Below, one piece after another: positions 17,096 through 24,822 of a DNA stretch of 64,000 bases. A program made the position numbers and the translations under genes. The number at the start of each line of letters is the position of its first letter. The stretch's first letter is position 1. The DNA is taken from the NCBI GenBank assembly GCA_045629005.1, contig JAZQQJ010000087.1:1-64000 (forward strand). Direction: 5' to 3'. The notes under the pieces are model-generated. The model was not told the origin of the DNA. It saw only the letters and a program-made list of their open reading frames with translations, and ran no database searches. Source of the DNA: RGIG3528 sp045629005 (GTDB lineage Bacteria > Bacillota > Clostridia > Lachnospirales > Lachnospiraceae).

Positions 17096-17803
17096 TTAGT
17101 AATAAGACAAATCCATGAGGTACAAGGGAGAAAGAGTAATTGTAGTATAGTCGTAATCGTAGAAGCCGAATTCAACCGTGTCCCCGTGAAAATACATAGC
17201 GGCCTTTGTGATATCCGGCATATCATCCGGTCCACTACAGAAAGTATAATCCTGGAACCATCCTGCTCCGCCGGCCTCGTCAAAAGAGCCATATTGCATT
17301 TGATTAGATGACATAAGTTCTTCCACACCATTTTCAAAATAAACATATTGATACTGTGCCTGGAAATATCCTTCACCACTGGACTTTGAAAAATTATGTT
17401 CAAGAATGAGGACAAACGCCTCCGTTCCATCAGTGGTCTCTTTTGTGCTGTAATAATATCCTATCCACCTGTCATTAAGCGACGGAGCCTCTCCTTTCCA
17501 CACTTTCTTTTCAGGTGCTGAGGTTGCCGTCGGTGTTGGGGTGCTTGTGGGCGCAGGCGTGAAGTCCACAGCGTACTCGCCGTCTTCTTCCTTTTCAATT
17601 TTTTCCGTCTTTACTGTATCTTCTTCATTTTTCTGATACTCGGCTTCTTCCTTGCTGTCCTGCTTCTTCGAAGTATCCGTTACCGAAGACTCACTATTGC
17701 TGTTTTTCCCTGTACCGGTGCTTGTAACAGGTGCTTCATCACAGGCGGTAAGCATAAGCGCTAAAACTAAAAGCGTTGTAACCCAAAAGCCTTTTTTTCT
17801 CAT
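17096..17803 (-). CDS. Lipoprotein with Thr/Pro-rich linker, function unknown
   Basis: A secreted lipoprotein: the signal peptide ends in the lipobox LTAC near residue 21, so the Cys is lipid-anchored. A charged, Ser/Lys/Glu-rich stretch follows, then a linker of Thr-Pro pairs (PTSTPTPTATSAP), then a globular C-terminal domain of about 120 residues with no named match (RWIGYYYSTKETTDGTEAFV, ending LMDLSYY). The ATG at 17803 is preceded by AAAGGA; longer in-frame starts would bury the lipobox. It lies four bases after the HD-domain gene and is the last gene of a long minus-strand run, ended by the terminator at 17033. Confidence 0.75.
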   Translation of the reverse strand: MRKKGFWVTTLLVLALMLTACDEAPVTSTGTGKNSNSESSVTDTSKKQDSKEEAEYQKNEEDTVKTEKIEKEEDGEYAVDFTPAPTSTPTPTATSAPEKKVWKGEAPSLNDRWIGYYYSTKETTDGTEAFVLILEHNFSKSSGEGYFQAQYQYVYFENGVEELMSSNQMQYGSFDEAGGAGWFQDYTFCSGPDDMPDITKAAMYFHGDTVEFGFYDYDYTTITLSPLYLMDLSYY

Positions 17804-17807
17804 AAAA

Positions 17808-19367
17808 TTATATCCTTTCATACTCTTCTTTAGTATAAAACTGGTTGGATTTAAGGTACTTCGGAATGTCCACGGATTCCCCGTTAATTGAAACATCAAC
17901 ATGGTTTCTGGCTACTTCAAGCATATATGTGTTTTGGTCCGTAGGCAGCTTTCCAACACACTGAAGTCTGATTTTAAGCTTGTCATCCATTTTCGGAATA
18001 TCGAACAAAGACAAAAATCTCTTACATCTGCCCTTAAATGCCTTCTCAGGATTTAAGTTATCAAGGTTAGCGTTGTTAAACTCAAAAATAACGTTAAACC
18101 AGCCGTCTTCCATGTAAATTGTGGAATCGCAGAACTCTTCAACGTATTCTCTGTTCTGGCTTGCACGCGAAATACGTGAGAATTCTTCGAGTTCATCAAC
18201 AAATGTAAGAAATGACGTAAAATCTATGTTCTGGATTTTGAATGCGTTGTTTGTATGCAGGGCAATTGAACTTAAAATATAGCAGTTTGTAAGCATTCTC
18301 GAAGTATATGTGATATTCGAAATGTTAAGTTCATTTGTGATGTCATCAAAACTTATATTGGTAAATGCTTCAAGGTTTTTGAACAGAAGGAAAGAGCTCA
18401 TAATTCCATGTTCATACTGCTCAAAGTCATTTGCAAGTTTTAAATATGTGCCCTGATCCTTTGAAAAGAACGCCTTAAAACTGATATGCTTCATAAGCTT
18501 TGCAAGTTCATTCTTATCAAGCTTATGAAGAGCATCTGTATTCAGGCCAACAACGTTGCTACCCTCTTCAAGCACAAAAATGCTTCTCAGCTCATCTTCG
18601 GTAATTGAAGTTTCAACATCATCCAATTCCCATTTCAGATTTCCGCTGTAATGTCTGGAAATAAAGTCAACAAACGAACGAATGTAATCCTGCTGAATGT
18701 TGTTATATTCAAAATTAAAGCCACTGCTGTTATTAATTGCAAAAGCCGGAAGCACTTTTGCTATGCTCTTGTTTATCTTTTCAACCTTTTTAATCGGGTA
18801 TCCGAGATCATGGCAAAGTGATGTAACACATCTGGAAGCTTCGTCCTGCTCATACACTTTTTTCATAACACCGAGGCCGTCTGAGAATTCTGCATACTCC
18901 TTTAAGCCGGTAGACTCGGAATATTTGAAAAGCTCACCATACAAATCGAAAGAATTGTTTTCCGCATCGAACGTCTCAAAAAGCGGGGCAAACTCTTCGT
19001 TTCTTCTAATGTACTCTCCGAGGAAATATACCCAGAGGCAATGCAAAGTATGGTCTCTGTAGAAGGAATCCGAGGCAAAAATAAGTTCCTCAAACTCTAC
19101 ATAAGAATCAAAGTAAGATAAGATTTTATCGTAACCCTGTTTATTCGGATTAATGTACGACATTGATGCGTCAAACAGCTCTTTCCAGAGATTAACGGCC
19201 ACCTGTATCTTGCGGTTCATGGTTGCCGCATCCATAAGCTTCCTTATGAATTCCGCAATACGTTCCTTCTGAGCAGGCTTCTCTGCCAGGAAAACTATCT
19301 TGTTTTCAGCAAGCTGATCAAGATAAAACTGCATTACTACGTTTTCATCAATTTTACTGTGTCCCAT
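17808..19367 (-). CDS. HD-domain metal-dependent phosphohydrolase-like protein
   Basis: A 519-aa soluble protein with a divergent HD domain. The ligand series can be followed: RDHTLHCLW (His), SLCHDLGYP (His-Asp), YEHGIMSS (His), ALHTNN (His) and VDELEEFSR (Asp), spread over about residues 100-390 because of insertions. HD proteins hydrolyse phosphates of nucleotides, or of cyclic nucleotides, with bound metals; the substrate here is unknown. A C-terminal beta-rich part (about 400-519) has no match. The ATG at 19367 has GAGGAG at seven bases. It follows rlmI almost without a gap and precedes the lipoprotein. Confidence 0.68.
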   Translation of the reverse strand: MGHSKIDENVVMQFYLDQLAENKIVFLAEKPAQKERIAEFIRKLMDAATMNRKIQVAVNLWKELFDASMSYINPNKQGYDKILSYFDSYVEFEELIFASDSFYRDHTLHCLWVYFLGEYIRRNEEFAPLFETFDAENNSFDLYGELFKYSESTGLKEYAEFSDGLGVMKKVYEQDEASRCVTSLCHDLGYPIKKVEKINKSIAKVLPAFAINNSSGFNFEYNNIQQDYIRSFVDFISRHYSGNLKWELDDVETSITEDELRSIFVLEEGSNVVGLNTDALHKLDKNELAKLMKHISFKAFFSKDQGTYLKLANDFEQYEHGIMSSFLLFKNLEAFTNISFDDITNELNISNITYTSRMLTNCYILSSIALHTNNAFKIQNIDFTSFLTFVDELEEFSRISRASQNREYVEEFCDSTIYMEDGWFNVIFEFNNANLDNLNPEKAFKGRCKRFLSLFDIPKMDDKLKIRLQCVGKLPTDQNTYMLEVARNHVDVSINGESVDIPKYLKSNQFYTKEEYERI

Positions 19368-19368
19368 T

Positions 19369-20577
19369 TTATTTCTCCTCACACACCTGGAAGATGTAAA
19401 ACTTCAAGTAATAACTTTCTTCTGCGCTCCATGCAATCGGATGATCGGGCGCCTGTGTACGGTACTCAACCTGGCGGAGACGCTTGTGCACACTCTTTGC
19501 TGCCTGGGCAATAACTTCGGAAAAAAGTTCAGGCGTCATAAAGTGCGAGCATGAACATGTTGCAAGGAAGCCACCGTCTTTAACAAGCTTAAGGCCCTGC
19601 ATATTTATTTCCCTGTAGCCCTTCATAGCCTTCTTTACAGAGTCACGTGACTTTGTAAAAGCAGGAGGGTCAAGAATTACAACATCAAACTTCTTTCCTT
19701 CTTCGTTAAGCTTGGGAAGAAGATCAAGAACGTCGGCGCACTCGAACTTTACAGTATCTGAGAGTCCGTTAAGTGCTGCATTTTCCGTTGCCTGGTTAAC
19801 GGCGAGCTCAGATGCGTCAACACCTGTAACGCGTGCAGCTCCTGCAATACCTGCATTAAGTGCAAAAGAGCCTGTGTGCGTGAAACAGTCAAGGACGTCC
19901 GCACCTTTGCAGAGCTTCTGAATGGCTAGACGATTGTACTTCTGGTCAAGGAAGAAGCCTGTCTTCTGGCCCTCCTTTACATCTACAATGTACTTAACAC
20001 CATTCTCGACAATCTGTACATTTGTATCAAATTCAGGTCCGATAAAGCCCTTTACTCTCTCAAGGCCTTCAAGTTCCCTGACCTTTGCGTCGCTTCGCTC
20101 ATAGGCACCGCGAATGCTTATACCGTCTTCCGCAAGAACCTTCTTTAATGCGTCAACGATAACTTCTTTGTAACGGTCGATACCGAGTGCAAGGCTCTGA
20201 ACAACAAGCACATCCGAGAACTTGTCAATAACAAGTCCGGGAAGATAATCTGCTTCTCCGAACACAAGCCTGCAGGAAGAAGTATCAACTACTTTTTTAC
20301 GATATTCCCAGCAGTCGCGCACTCTTTTTTCAAAAAAGGAGCCGTCAATCTCCTCCTCTGTGTTACGTGTGAGCAGTCTGACGGTTATTTTTGACTTTCT
20401 GTTAATGTAGCCTGTCCCAAGAGAAAAGCCGTTATTGGCACGTACAACAACAAGATCGCCATCGGTAATATTGCCGGTGATGGATTCGATTTCATTGTCA
20501 TAAACCCAAAGGCCGCCTGCATTAAGTGTTCTGCCTTCACCCCTTTTAAGGGTTACTATTCCTTTTATTTCGTACAT
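19369..20577 (-). CDS. rlmI: Class I SAM-dependent rRNA methyltransferase, RlmI family
   Basis: Expected to methylate a cytosine of 23S rRNA (C1962 in E. coli) to 5-methylcytosine. The N-terminal ~75 residues match a PUA-type RNA-binding domain (NAGGLWVYDNEI). The Rossmann fold follows: DCFTHTGSFALNAG as SAM loop, VTGVDAS after it, and DVVILDPPAFTKS as the substrate-base motif; CSCSHFM carries the Cys usual for m5C chemistry. Length 402 aa is typical. It overlaps the GtrA-like gene by 13 bases and is followed at once by the HD gene. The exact target base is inference from family. Confidence 0.88.
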   Translation of the reverse strand: MYEIKGIVTLKRGEGRTLNAGGLWVYDNEIESITGNITDGDLVVVRANNGFSLGTGYINRKSKITVRLLTRNTEEEIDGSFFEKRVRDCWEYRKKVVDTSSCRLVFGEADYLPGLVIDKFSDVLVVQSLALGIDRYKEVIVDALKKVLAEDGISIRGAYERSDAKVRELEGLERVKGFIGPEFDTNVQIVENGVKYIVDVKEGQKTGFFLDQKYNRLAIQKLCKGADVLDCFTHTGSFALNAGIAGAARVTGVDASELAVNQATENAALNGLSDTVKFECADVLDLLPKLNEEGKKFDVVILDPPAFTKSRDSVKKAMKGYREINMQGLKLVKDGGFLATCSCSHFMTPELFSEVIAQAAKSVHKRLRQVEYRTQAPDHPIAWSAEESYYLKFYIFQVCEEK

Positions 20578-21080
20578 GTTTCTTCCTTCTTTACTTTCTT
20601 TGCCTTAAACACAAAGAGCTTACTGAAAATATAATTGAGTACAATTACGATAACGCTGACCAAAAGCTTTGCAACATCCATACCGAAAAGCTTTGCGGAG
20701 AGGCCAAGTACAATAAGCGCAGGAACACCGAGTATTTCAATAACACCGGTAAACACTCTTGCTCCTACGAACTTCCCGCATTCGATTGCAACGCCCTTTG
20801 CGCCCTGTGCCTTTTCTTTAAATACGAATGCTCTGTTTGTAACATAGGCAAACGCTACTGCAGCAACCCACGCAATAATGCCTGCCAGACCTTTATCCAA
20901 AAATGTATGTAATGACTGATCAAGCGCACTTTCATATACCACTTCGGAGGCTGCCTTGCCACCGGAAATCCACATGTCGCAGAGCCTGTAAACAACCCAG
21001 TTTACTGCGGTTGTCAGACCTCCGAAAAAGAGGTACATAATAATTTCGTTGTTAATCAATTTTTGTAATTTCGCTTTCAT
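20565..21080 (-). CDS. GtrA-family membrane protein
   Basis: A small four-helix membrane protein of the GtrA family, members of which are linked to export or flipping of lipid-linked sugars for polysaccharide modification. Seen: MYLFFGGLTTAVNWVVY in the first helix, AFAYVTNRAFVFKEK in the middle, and NYIFSKLFVFK at the end, the two family signatures. It has a long loop of about 25 residues after helix one. The start lies inside the end of the AI-2E gene (29-base overlap) with only a weak AAGGA close to the ATG, so translation is probably coupled. No glycosyltransferase gene is adjacent. Confidence 0.85.
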   Translation of the reverse strand: MKAKLQKLINNEIIMYLFFGGLTTAVNWVVYRLCDMWISGGKAASEVVYESALDQSLHTFLDKGLAGIIAWVAAVAFAYVTNRAFVFKEKAQGAKGVAIECGKFVGARVFTGVIEILGVPALIVLGLSAKLFGMDVAKLLVSVIVIVLNYIFSKLFVFKAKKVKKEETCTK

Positions 21081-22473
21081 TGTCCTTAATGCTGTCCTTC
21101 ATATTTTTTCTTTCTTCACGATTCTGCCTTGACATTCTTGCGGCAATCTCGATTTCCTCGGAAACTTCCTTTTCATTTATACCCTGTTTTCTTCTCTCGC
21201 GTTTGGAAAGAGAAGTATCAAGGAATTCCGCATTGCTGGATTCGGGATCTATACGTTTTATTCGTGTATATGATACCGACTGAATAGGCATACTCTTCTG
21301 TTTCAGTCTGAACTCGGTATAAGTCTTTATGAGGAAATATATCGTAGCAAACGTCGGAACGCCGAGGAGCATACCAACAACTCCGAAAAGACCGCCGCCA
21401 AGGGTAATGGCTACAACAACCCAGAAAGCAGAAAGGCCGGTGGAATCACCAAGTATGTTAGGTCCAAGGATGTTACCGTCAAACTGCTGCAATATAAGTA
21501 TGAAAATGGCAAAAATCAATGCTTTCTGCGGGTCTGCAATAAGAACAAGGAGTGTACAGGGTACAGCACCGATCCAGGGGCCGAAAATCGGAATAACATT
21601 CGTTACACCGATTACAACGGAAAGCAGAATCTTATAGGGCATATCAAATATGGACACGCCGATAAAACAGAGGATTCCGATAATAAGAGAATCAAGGAGC
21701 TTACCGGAAATGAAACCTCCGAAAATGCTGTCTACCTGACGGCAAACAGCCAGGAAAACGTTAACATTCTCCTTCTTGAATCTTGAGAACAAAAGCTTCT
21801 TCGCCTGTCCAAGGAGGCTGCTCTTTGTTGCAAGAAGATATACGGATACGCAAAGGCCGAGGAGTGTATTGATAAGGCCCTTAACTGTTCCGACAATACC
21901 TGAGAAGGTCTTTCCGACAACATTTGAAACTCCGCTCTTTAAATCAACCGTAAACCAGTTAATGATCGAGGATGATGAAGAGCCGAACATCTGATCGACT
22001 GTATCTCTGATGTCAGGATACTCATCAAAGGTATTGTAAATGTAGTTTTCGATAATGTTAGTATAAATATAATCGTAAACGATATTTACATAGCTTGAAA
22101 TGTTGTCTGCGAGAGTTTCAAAGCAGTCAATAAGTTCGGGCATTACAAAGCTTATGAGCACAGTAACAAGTGCTATAAACGCAATCATTGTAATGGTAAT
22201 CGCAATACCCTTTGAAAGCTTCTTTCTCGTTCTCATGGACAGCTTAAAATGTGAAAAAAGTCCAAGAAACGCCGACTCAAGAGCATTTACAATAGGATTA
22301 AGAAGGTATGCAACAACAACACCGATAATAACCGGTGAAAGAATGTGAACAATCTTTCCAAGGAAAACCAGTATACTTGAAAGGTTAAAGATTATGAAGA
22401 ATACCAATATGGCGGCGGTGAGTACCGAAAATATCATCAAGCCGGTTTTGAAGTACTTGTTGTTGTCCTTCAT
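21052..22473 (-). CDS. AI-2E family transporter
   Basis: A polytopic inner-membrane protein of the AI-2E/PerM family; members have been linked to autoinducer export or Na+/H+ antiport, and the substrate here is open. About eight hydrophobic segments lie in residues 10-390, with the family's conserved C-terminal block FGPWIGAVPC...GPNILGDSTGLSAFWV...GGGLFGVVGMLLGVP. A charged cytoplasmic tail of about 80 residues follows. Length 473 aa is somewhat longer than usual because of the tail. It lies four bases after the U32 gene and overlaps the GtrA-like gene. Confidence 0.88.
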   Translation of the reverse strand: MKDNNKYFKTGLMIFSVLTAAILVFFIIFNLSSILVFLGKIVHILSPVIIGVVVAYLLNPIVNALESAFLGLFSHFKLSMRTRKKLSKGIAITITMIAFIALVTVLISFVMPELIDCFETLADNISSYVNIVYDYIYTNIIENYIYNTFDEYPDIRDTVDQMFGSSSSSIINWFTVDLKSGVSNVVGKTFSGIVGTVKGLINTLLGLCVSVYLLATKSSLLGQAKKLLFSRFKKENVNVFLAVCRQVDSIFGGFISGKLLDSLIIGILCFIGVSIFDMPYKILLSVVIGVTNVIPIFGPWIGAVPCTLLVLIADPQKALIFAIFILILQQFDGNILGPNILGDSTGLSAFWVVVAITLGGGLFGVVGMLLGVPTFATIYFLIKTYTEFRLKQKSMPIQSVSYTRIKRIDPESSNAEFLDTSLSKRERRKQGINEKEVSEEIEIAARMSRQNREERKNMKDSIKDNESEITKID

Positions 22474-22477
22474 AGTC

Positions 22478-23752
22478 TTAATCTTCCTTCCTGCATCTAA
22501 TTATTTCGAAAACATTTGGCATTTCCGAAAATTTAACTCTGATTTCCTGCGAAGCGTGCGGGCATGACGGCATCTGATTGCCATCAGCGTCTGTAATTTC
22601 AAGCACCTTCGAGGATGTGTTTGTGCCATCGGGCCTCATAATCTCGACAACATCCCCGACACAGAACTTGTTTTTCTGCTCCATCAGTGCATATCCGCCC
22701 TCAATATCGTGCGGCATACCAAGATATGTATAGTCCTTAACATAAACATTGTTATCGTAAATCTGTGCATCACTGTCAGGCCTGTTAAAGAAAAAGCCTG
22801 TAGTGAAATTTCTGTATGTACACTTTGCAATCTCCTCACGGTACATATCCATATTGGACATATACTTTTCGAGGCTTTCAAAGTAGTCATCTATAGCCTG
22901 CCTGTATGTGCGTGCAACAGCCGCAACATAAAGAGCTGTTTTCATTCTTCCTTCGACCTTGAAGGAGTTTATTCCGGCATCAACAAGTTCAGGAATATGC
23001 TCAATCATGCAGAGGTCCTTGGAGTTGAAAATATATGTTCCCCTGTCATTTTCAAAGACGGGGAGATACTCTCCTGGCCTTGTTTCCTCTGAAATGTAGT
23101 ACTTCCACCTGCAAGGGTGTGTGCATGCACCAAGGTTTGCATCTCTTCCTGTGAAATAGTTGGAAAGAAGGCATCTTCCCGAATAGGAAATGCACATCGC
23201 CCCGTGAATAAAGGTTTCAATCTCAAGGTCCTCCGGAATGTTTGCCCTAAGCTCCTTTATTTCCTCGATTGAAAGCTCTCTGGCCGAAACAACACGGGTT
23301 GCTCCCTGCTTCTGCCAGAATCGGTATGTCAGGTAGTTTACATTGTTTGCCTGAGTGCTTATGTGTTTCTCAATGTCAGGTGCAAACTCCTTAGCCAGTT
23401 CAAAAACACCGGGATCGGAAATAATGAGTCCGTCAGGACGTACAACCGTCCCGTCGGGAAGAACGCGGAGCGAAGAAAGCTCTTTAAAGTATTCCTTCAC
23501 ACCCTCCAAATCGCGGTTATGTGCGGTGATATTGGCGGTTACATAAACCTTTTTTCCATGTTCATGGGCAAAGATTATGGAATCTGCCATATCATCCTTT
23601 GTAAAATTCTTTGCCTTTGCCCTGAGGCCGTACATCTCACCACCGATATAAATGGCGTCCGCACCGTAAAGCACAGCGGTACGAAGCACTTCCGGGCAGG
23701 AGGCCGGCATAAGAAGCTCAGGCTTTTTCTTTTGTGAGTAAAAATCAGTCAT
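22478..23752 (-). CDS. Peptidase U32 family protein, probable tRNA U34 hydroxylation protein
   Basis: Named after a collagenase but, in characterised bacteria, this family (TrhP; YrrN/YrrO in Bacillus subtilis) carries out prephenate-dependent hydroxylation of tRNA uridine 34. Seen: GADAIYIGGEMYGLRA near residue 30, ETFIHGAMCISYSGRCLLSN with conserved Cys, ACTHPCRWKYY, and the family block FKVEGRMKTALYVA. The Cys residues (CISYSGRC, CTHPCRW) probably bind an iron-sulfur cluster. A C-terminal beta-barrel extension starts near residue 350. Its start overlaps the end of trmR by eight bases. Because TrmR methylates the hydroxyuridine product, the pair supports a mo5U pathway; this is inference from family and synteny. 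Confidence 0.87.
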   Translation of the reverse strand: MTDFYSQKKKPELLMPASCPEVLRTAVLYGADAIYIGGEMYGLRAKAKNFTKDDMADSIIFAHEHGKKVYVTANITAHNRDLEGVKEYFKELSSLRVLPDGTVVRPDGLIISDPGVFELAKEFAPDIEKHISTQANNVNYLTYRFWQKQGATRVVSARELSIEEIKELRANIPEDLEIETFIHGAMCISYSGRCLLSNYFTGRDANLGACTHPCRWKYYISEETRPGEYLPVFENDRGTYIFNSKDLCMIEHIPELVDAGINSFKVEGRMKTALYVAAVARTYRQAIDDYFESLEKYMSNMDMYREEIAKCTYRNFTTGFFFNRPDSDAQIYDNNVYVKDYTYLGMPHDIEGGYALMEQKNKFCVGDVVEIMRPDGTNTSSKVLEITDADGNQMPSCPHASQEIRVKFSEMPNVFEIIRCRKED

Positions 23753-24404
23753 TATTGTTCCTTACAGAAAGTGCCATACCGTCTCCCACGGAAAGGACAG
23801 AGGTTGTCAGCAGTCTGTTATGCTTAATTTCGTAGAGATAATCTCTCATCCGCATGTGGATTGTGCGGTCCCTGCGCTCAATCACAAACTTTGAATCAAT
23901 TATTGAACCTTCCTGAAGGACATTGTCCGTAACAAGAAGACTTCCTTTTTTCATCATCGGAATGATGCTCTTAAGGAATGCGGGATACTGTCCCTTAGCG
24001 GCGTCGAGAAAGATAAAGTCAAACTTCTTTCCCTCATTGCACATTTTCTCAAGTGCCTCTGCCGCATCTGCCTCAATCAGAGTAACATCATCAGCACGAT
24101 TAATCTTTTTAAGATTCTCTCGTGCTTCCACAAGCCTCATCTCGACCTTTTCAATCGTTGTCAGCTTACATTCCGGCGGCATATATTCTGCCATAAGAGA
24201 TGCTGAAAACCCTATTGCGGCACCGATTTCCAAAATACTTTCGGGATTTGTAAGCTCTATAAGCACCCTTAACAGACTCTGTGTGTCCTTGCGGATAATG
24301 GGCACTCCTGTTTCCTTTGCATGCTTTTCAAGTTCTTTAAGCCCGTCGGGAAGCTCCGTTTCAAGAGATGCAATGTAATCTGTAATTCTCTCGTCAACAA
24401 TCAT
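23745..24404 (-). CDS. trmR: O-methyltransferase, TrmR (YrrM) family
   Basis: SAM-dependent methyltransferase of the class that includes caffeoyl-CoA O-methyltransferase. In Bacillus subtilis the orthologous YrrM/TrmR methylates 5-hydroxyuridine 34 of tRNA to 5-methoxyuridine. SAM loop ILEIGAAIGFSASLMAEY (about 55-72), acidic residue in TTIEK, metal-binding FDFIFLDAAKGQYPAF and later VTDNVLQEG. GGAGG lies five bases before the ATG. Gene order mltG-like, trmR, U32 is that of yrrL-yrrM-yrrN-yrrO, which supports the assignment. Confidence 0.85.
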   Translation of the reverse strand: MIVDERITDYIASLETELPDGLKELEKHAKETGVPIIRKDTQSLLRVLIELTNPESILEIGAAIGFSASLMAEYMPPECKLTTIEKVEMRLVEARENLKKINRADDVTLIEADAAEALEKMCNEGKKFDFIFLDAAKGQYPAFLKSIIPMMKKGSLLVTDNVLQEGSIIDSKFVIERRDRTIHMRMRDYLYEIKHNRLLTTSVLSVGDGMALSVRNNND

Positions 24405-24405
24405 T

Positions 24406-24822
24406 TCAGCCTCCGGTATCCAGCGAGTTGTTGCTGTCCGTAATAACGCTCAGAATCTCATCGTAGTTCATGGAAGAATTAACAATGAACGTTCCCGCCT
24501 TAATGTTTGAATCCATAAGCTTGACTCTTATGTAAAAAGAGTAACGGTTGATAATGATTTTGTTCATTTCAAGAGTCGTCGCAAGCTCCATTGTCGAAGC
24601 ACCGGGCTGTATTGTAATCTGCGCATTTCTGCCTTCATCGTTGTCAACGGAAACATCACCGAAAACCTGGTAGCAGAAATCGTACGCAAATATACTTGCT
24701 CTGTAGATGAGGAAAGCAACCACCGCATAGAACACAATATTCACTATTATGTAAAAGATAAACCAGACCGCATCAAGCGCAGCATTTGCGCCGGCCTGTC
24801 TCTTTCGGAGAAGCTTCGCCAT
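24406..24822 (-). CDS. Short MltG-like membrane protein lacking the catalytic domain
   Basis: A 138-aa protein in the position of mltG (yrrL), the endolytic murein transglycosylase. It has a transmembrane helix (about 20-45) and then a LysM-like subdomain, ITIQPGASTMELATTLEMNK and IKAGTFIVNSSMNYDEILSVI, which corresponds to the part of MltG preceding the YceG catalytic domain. The gene ends there; trmR begins two bases after the stop, so no catalytic remnant follows in another frame. Whether the protein regulates a full-length MltG elsewhere is unknown. Its ATG overlaps the RNase J stop (TGATG) and AAGGTG precedes it. Confidence 0.72.
   Translation of the reverse strand: MAKLLRKRQAGANAALDAVWFIFYIIVNIVFYAVVAFLIYRASIFAYDFCYQVFGDVSVDNDEGRNAQITIQPGASTMELATTLEMNKIIINRYSFYIRVKLMDSNIKAGTFIVNSSMNYDEILSVITDSNNSLDTGG

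Noticed and set aside
24406..24822. mltG broken by a frameshift
   Set aside because: There is no room for the catalytic domain in any frame, because trmR starts two bases after the stop.
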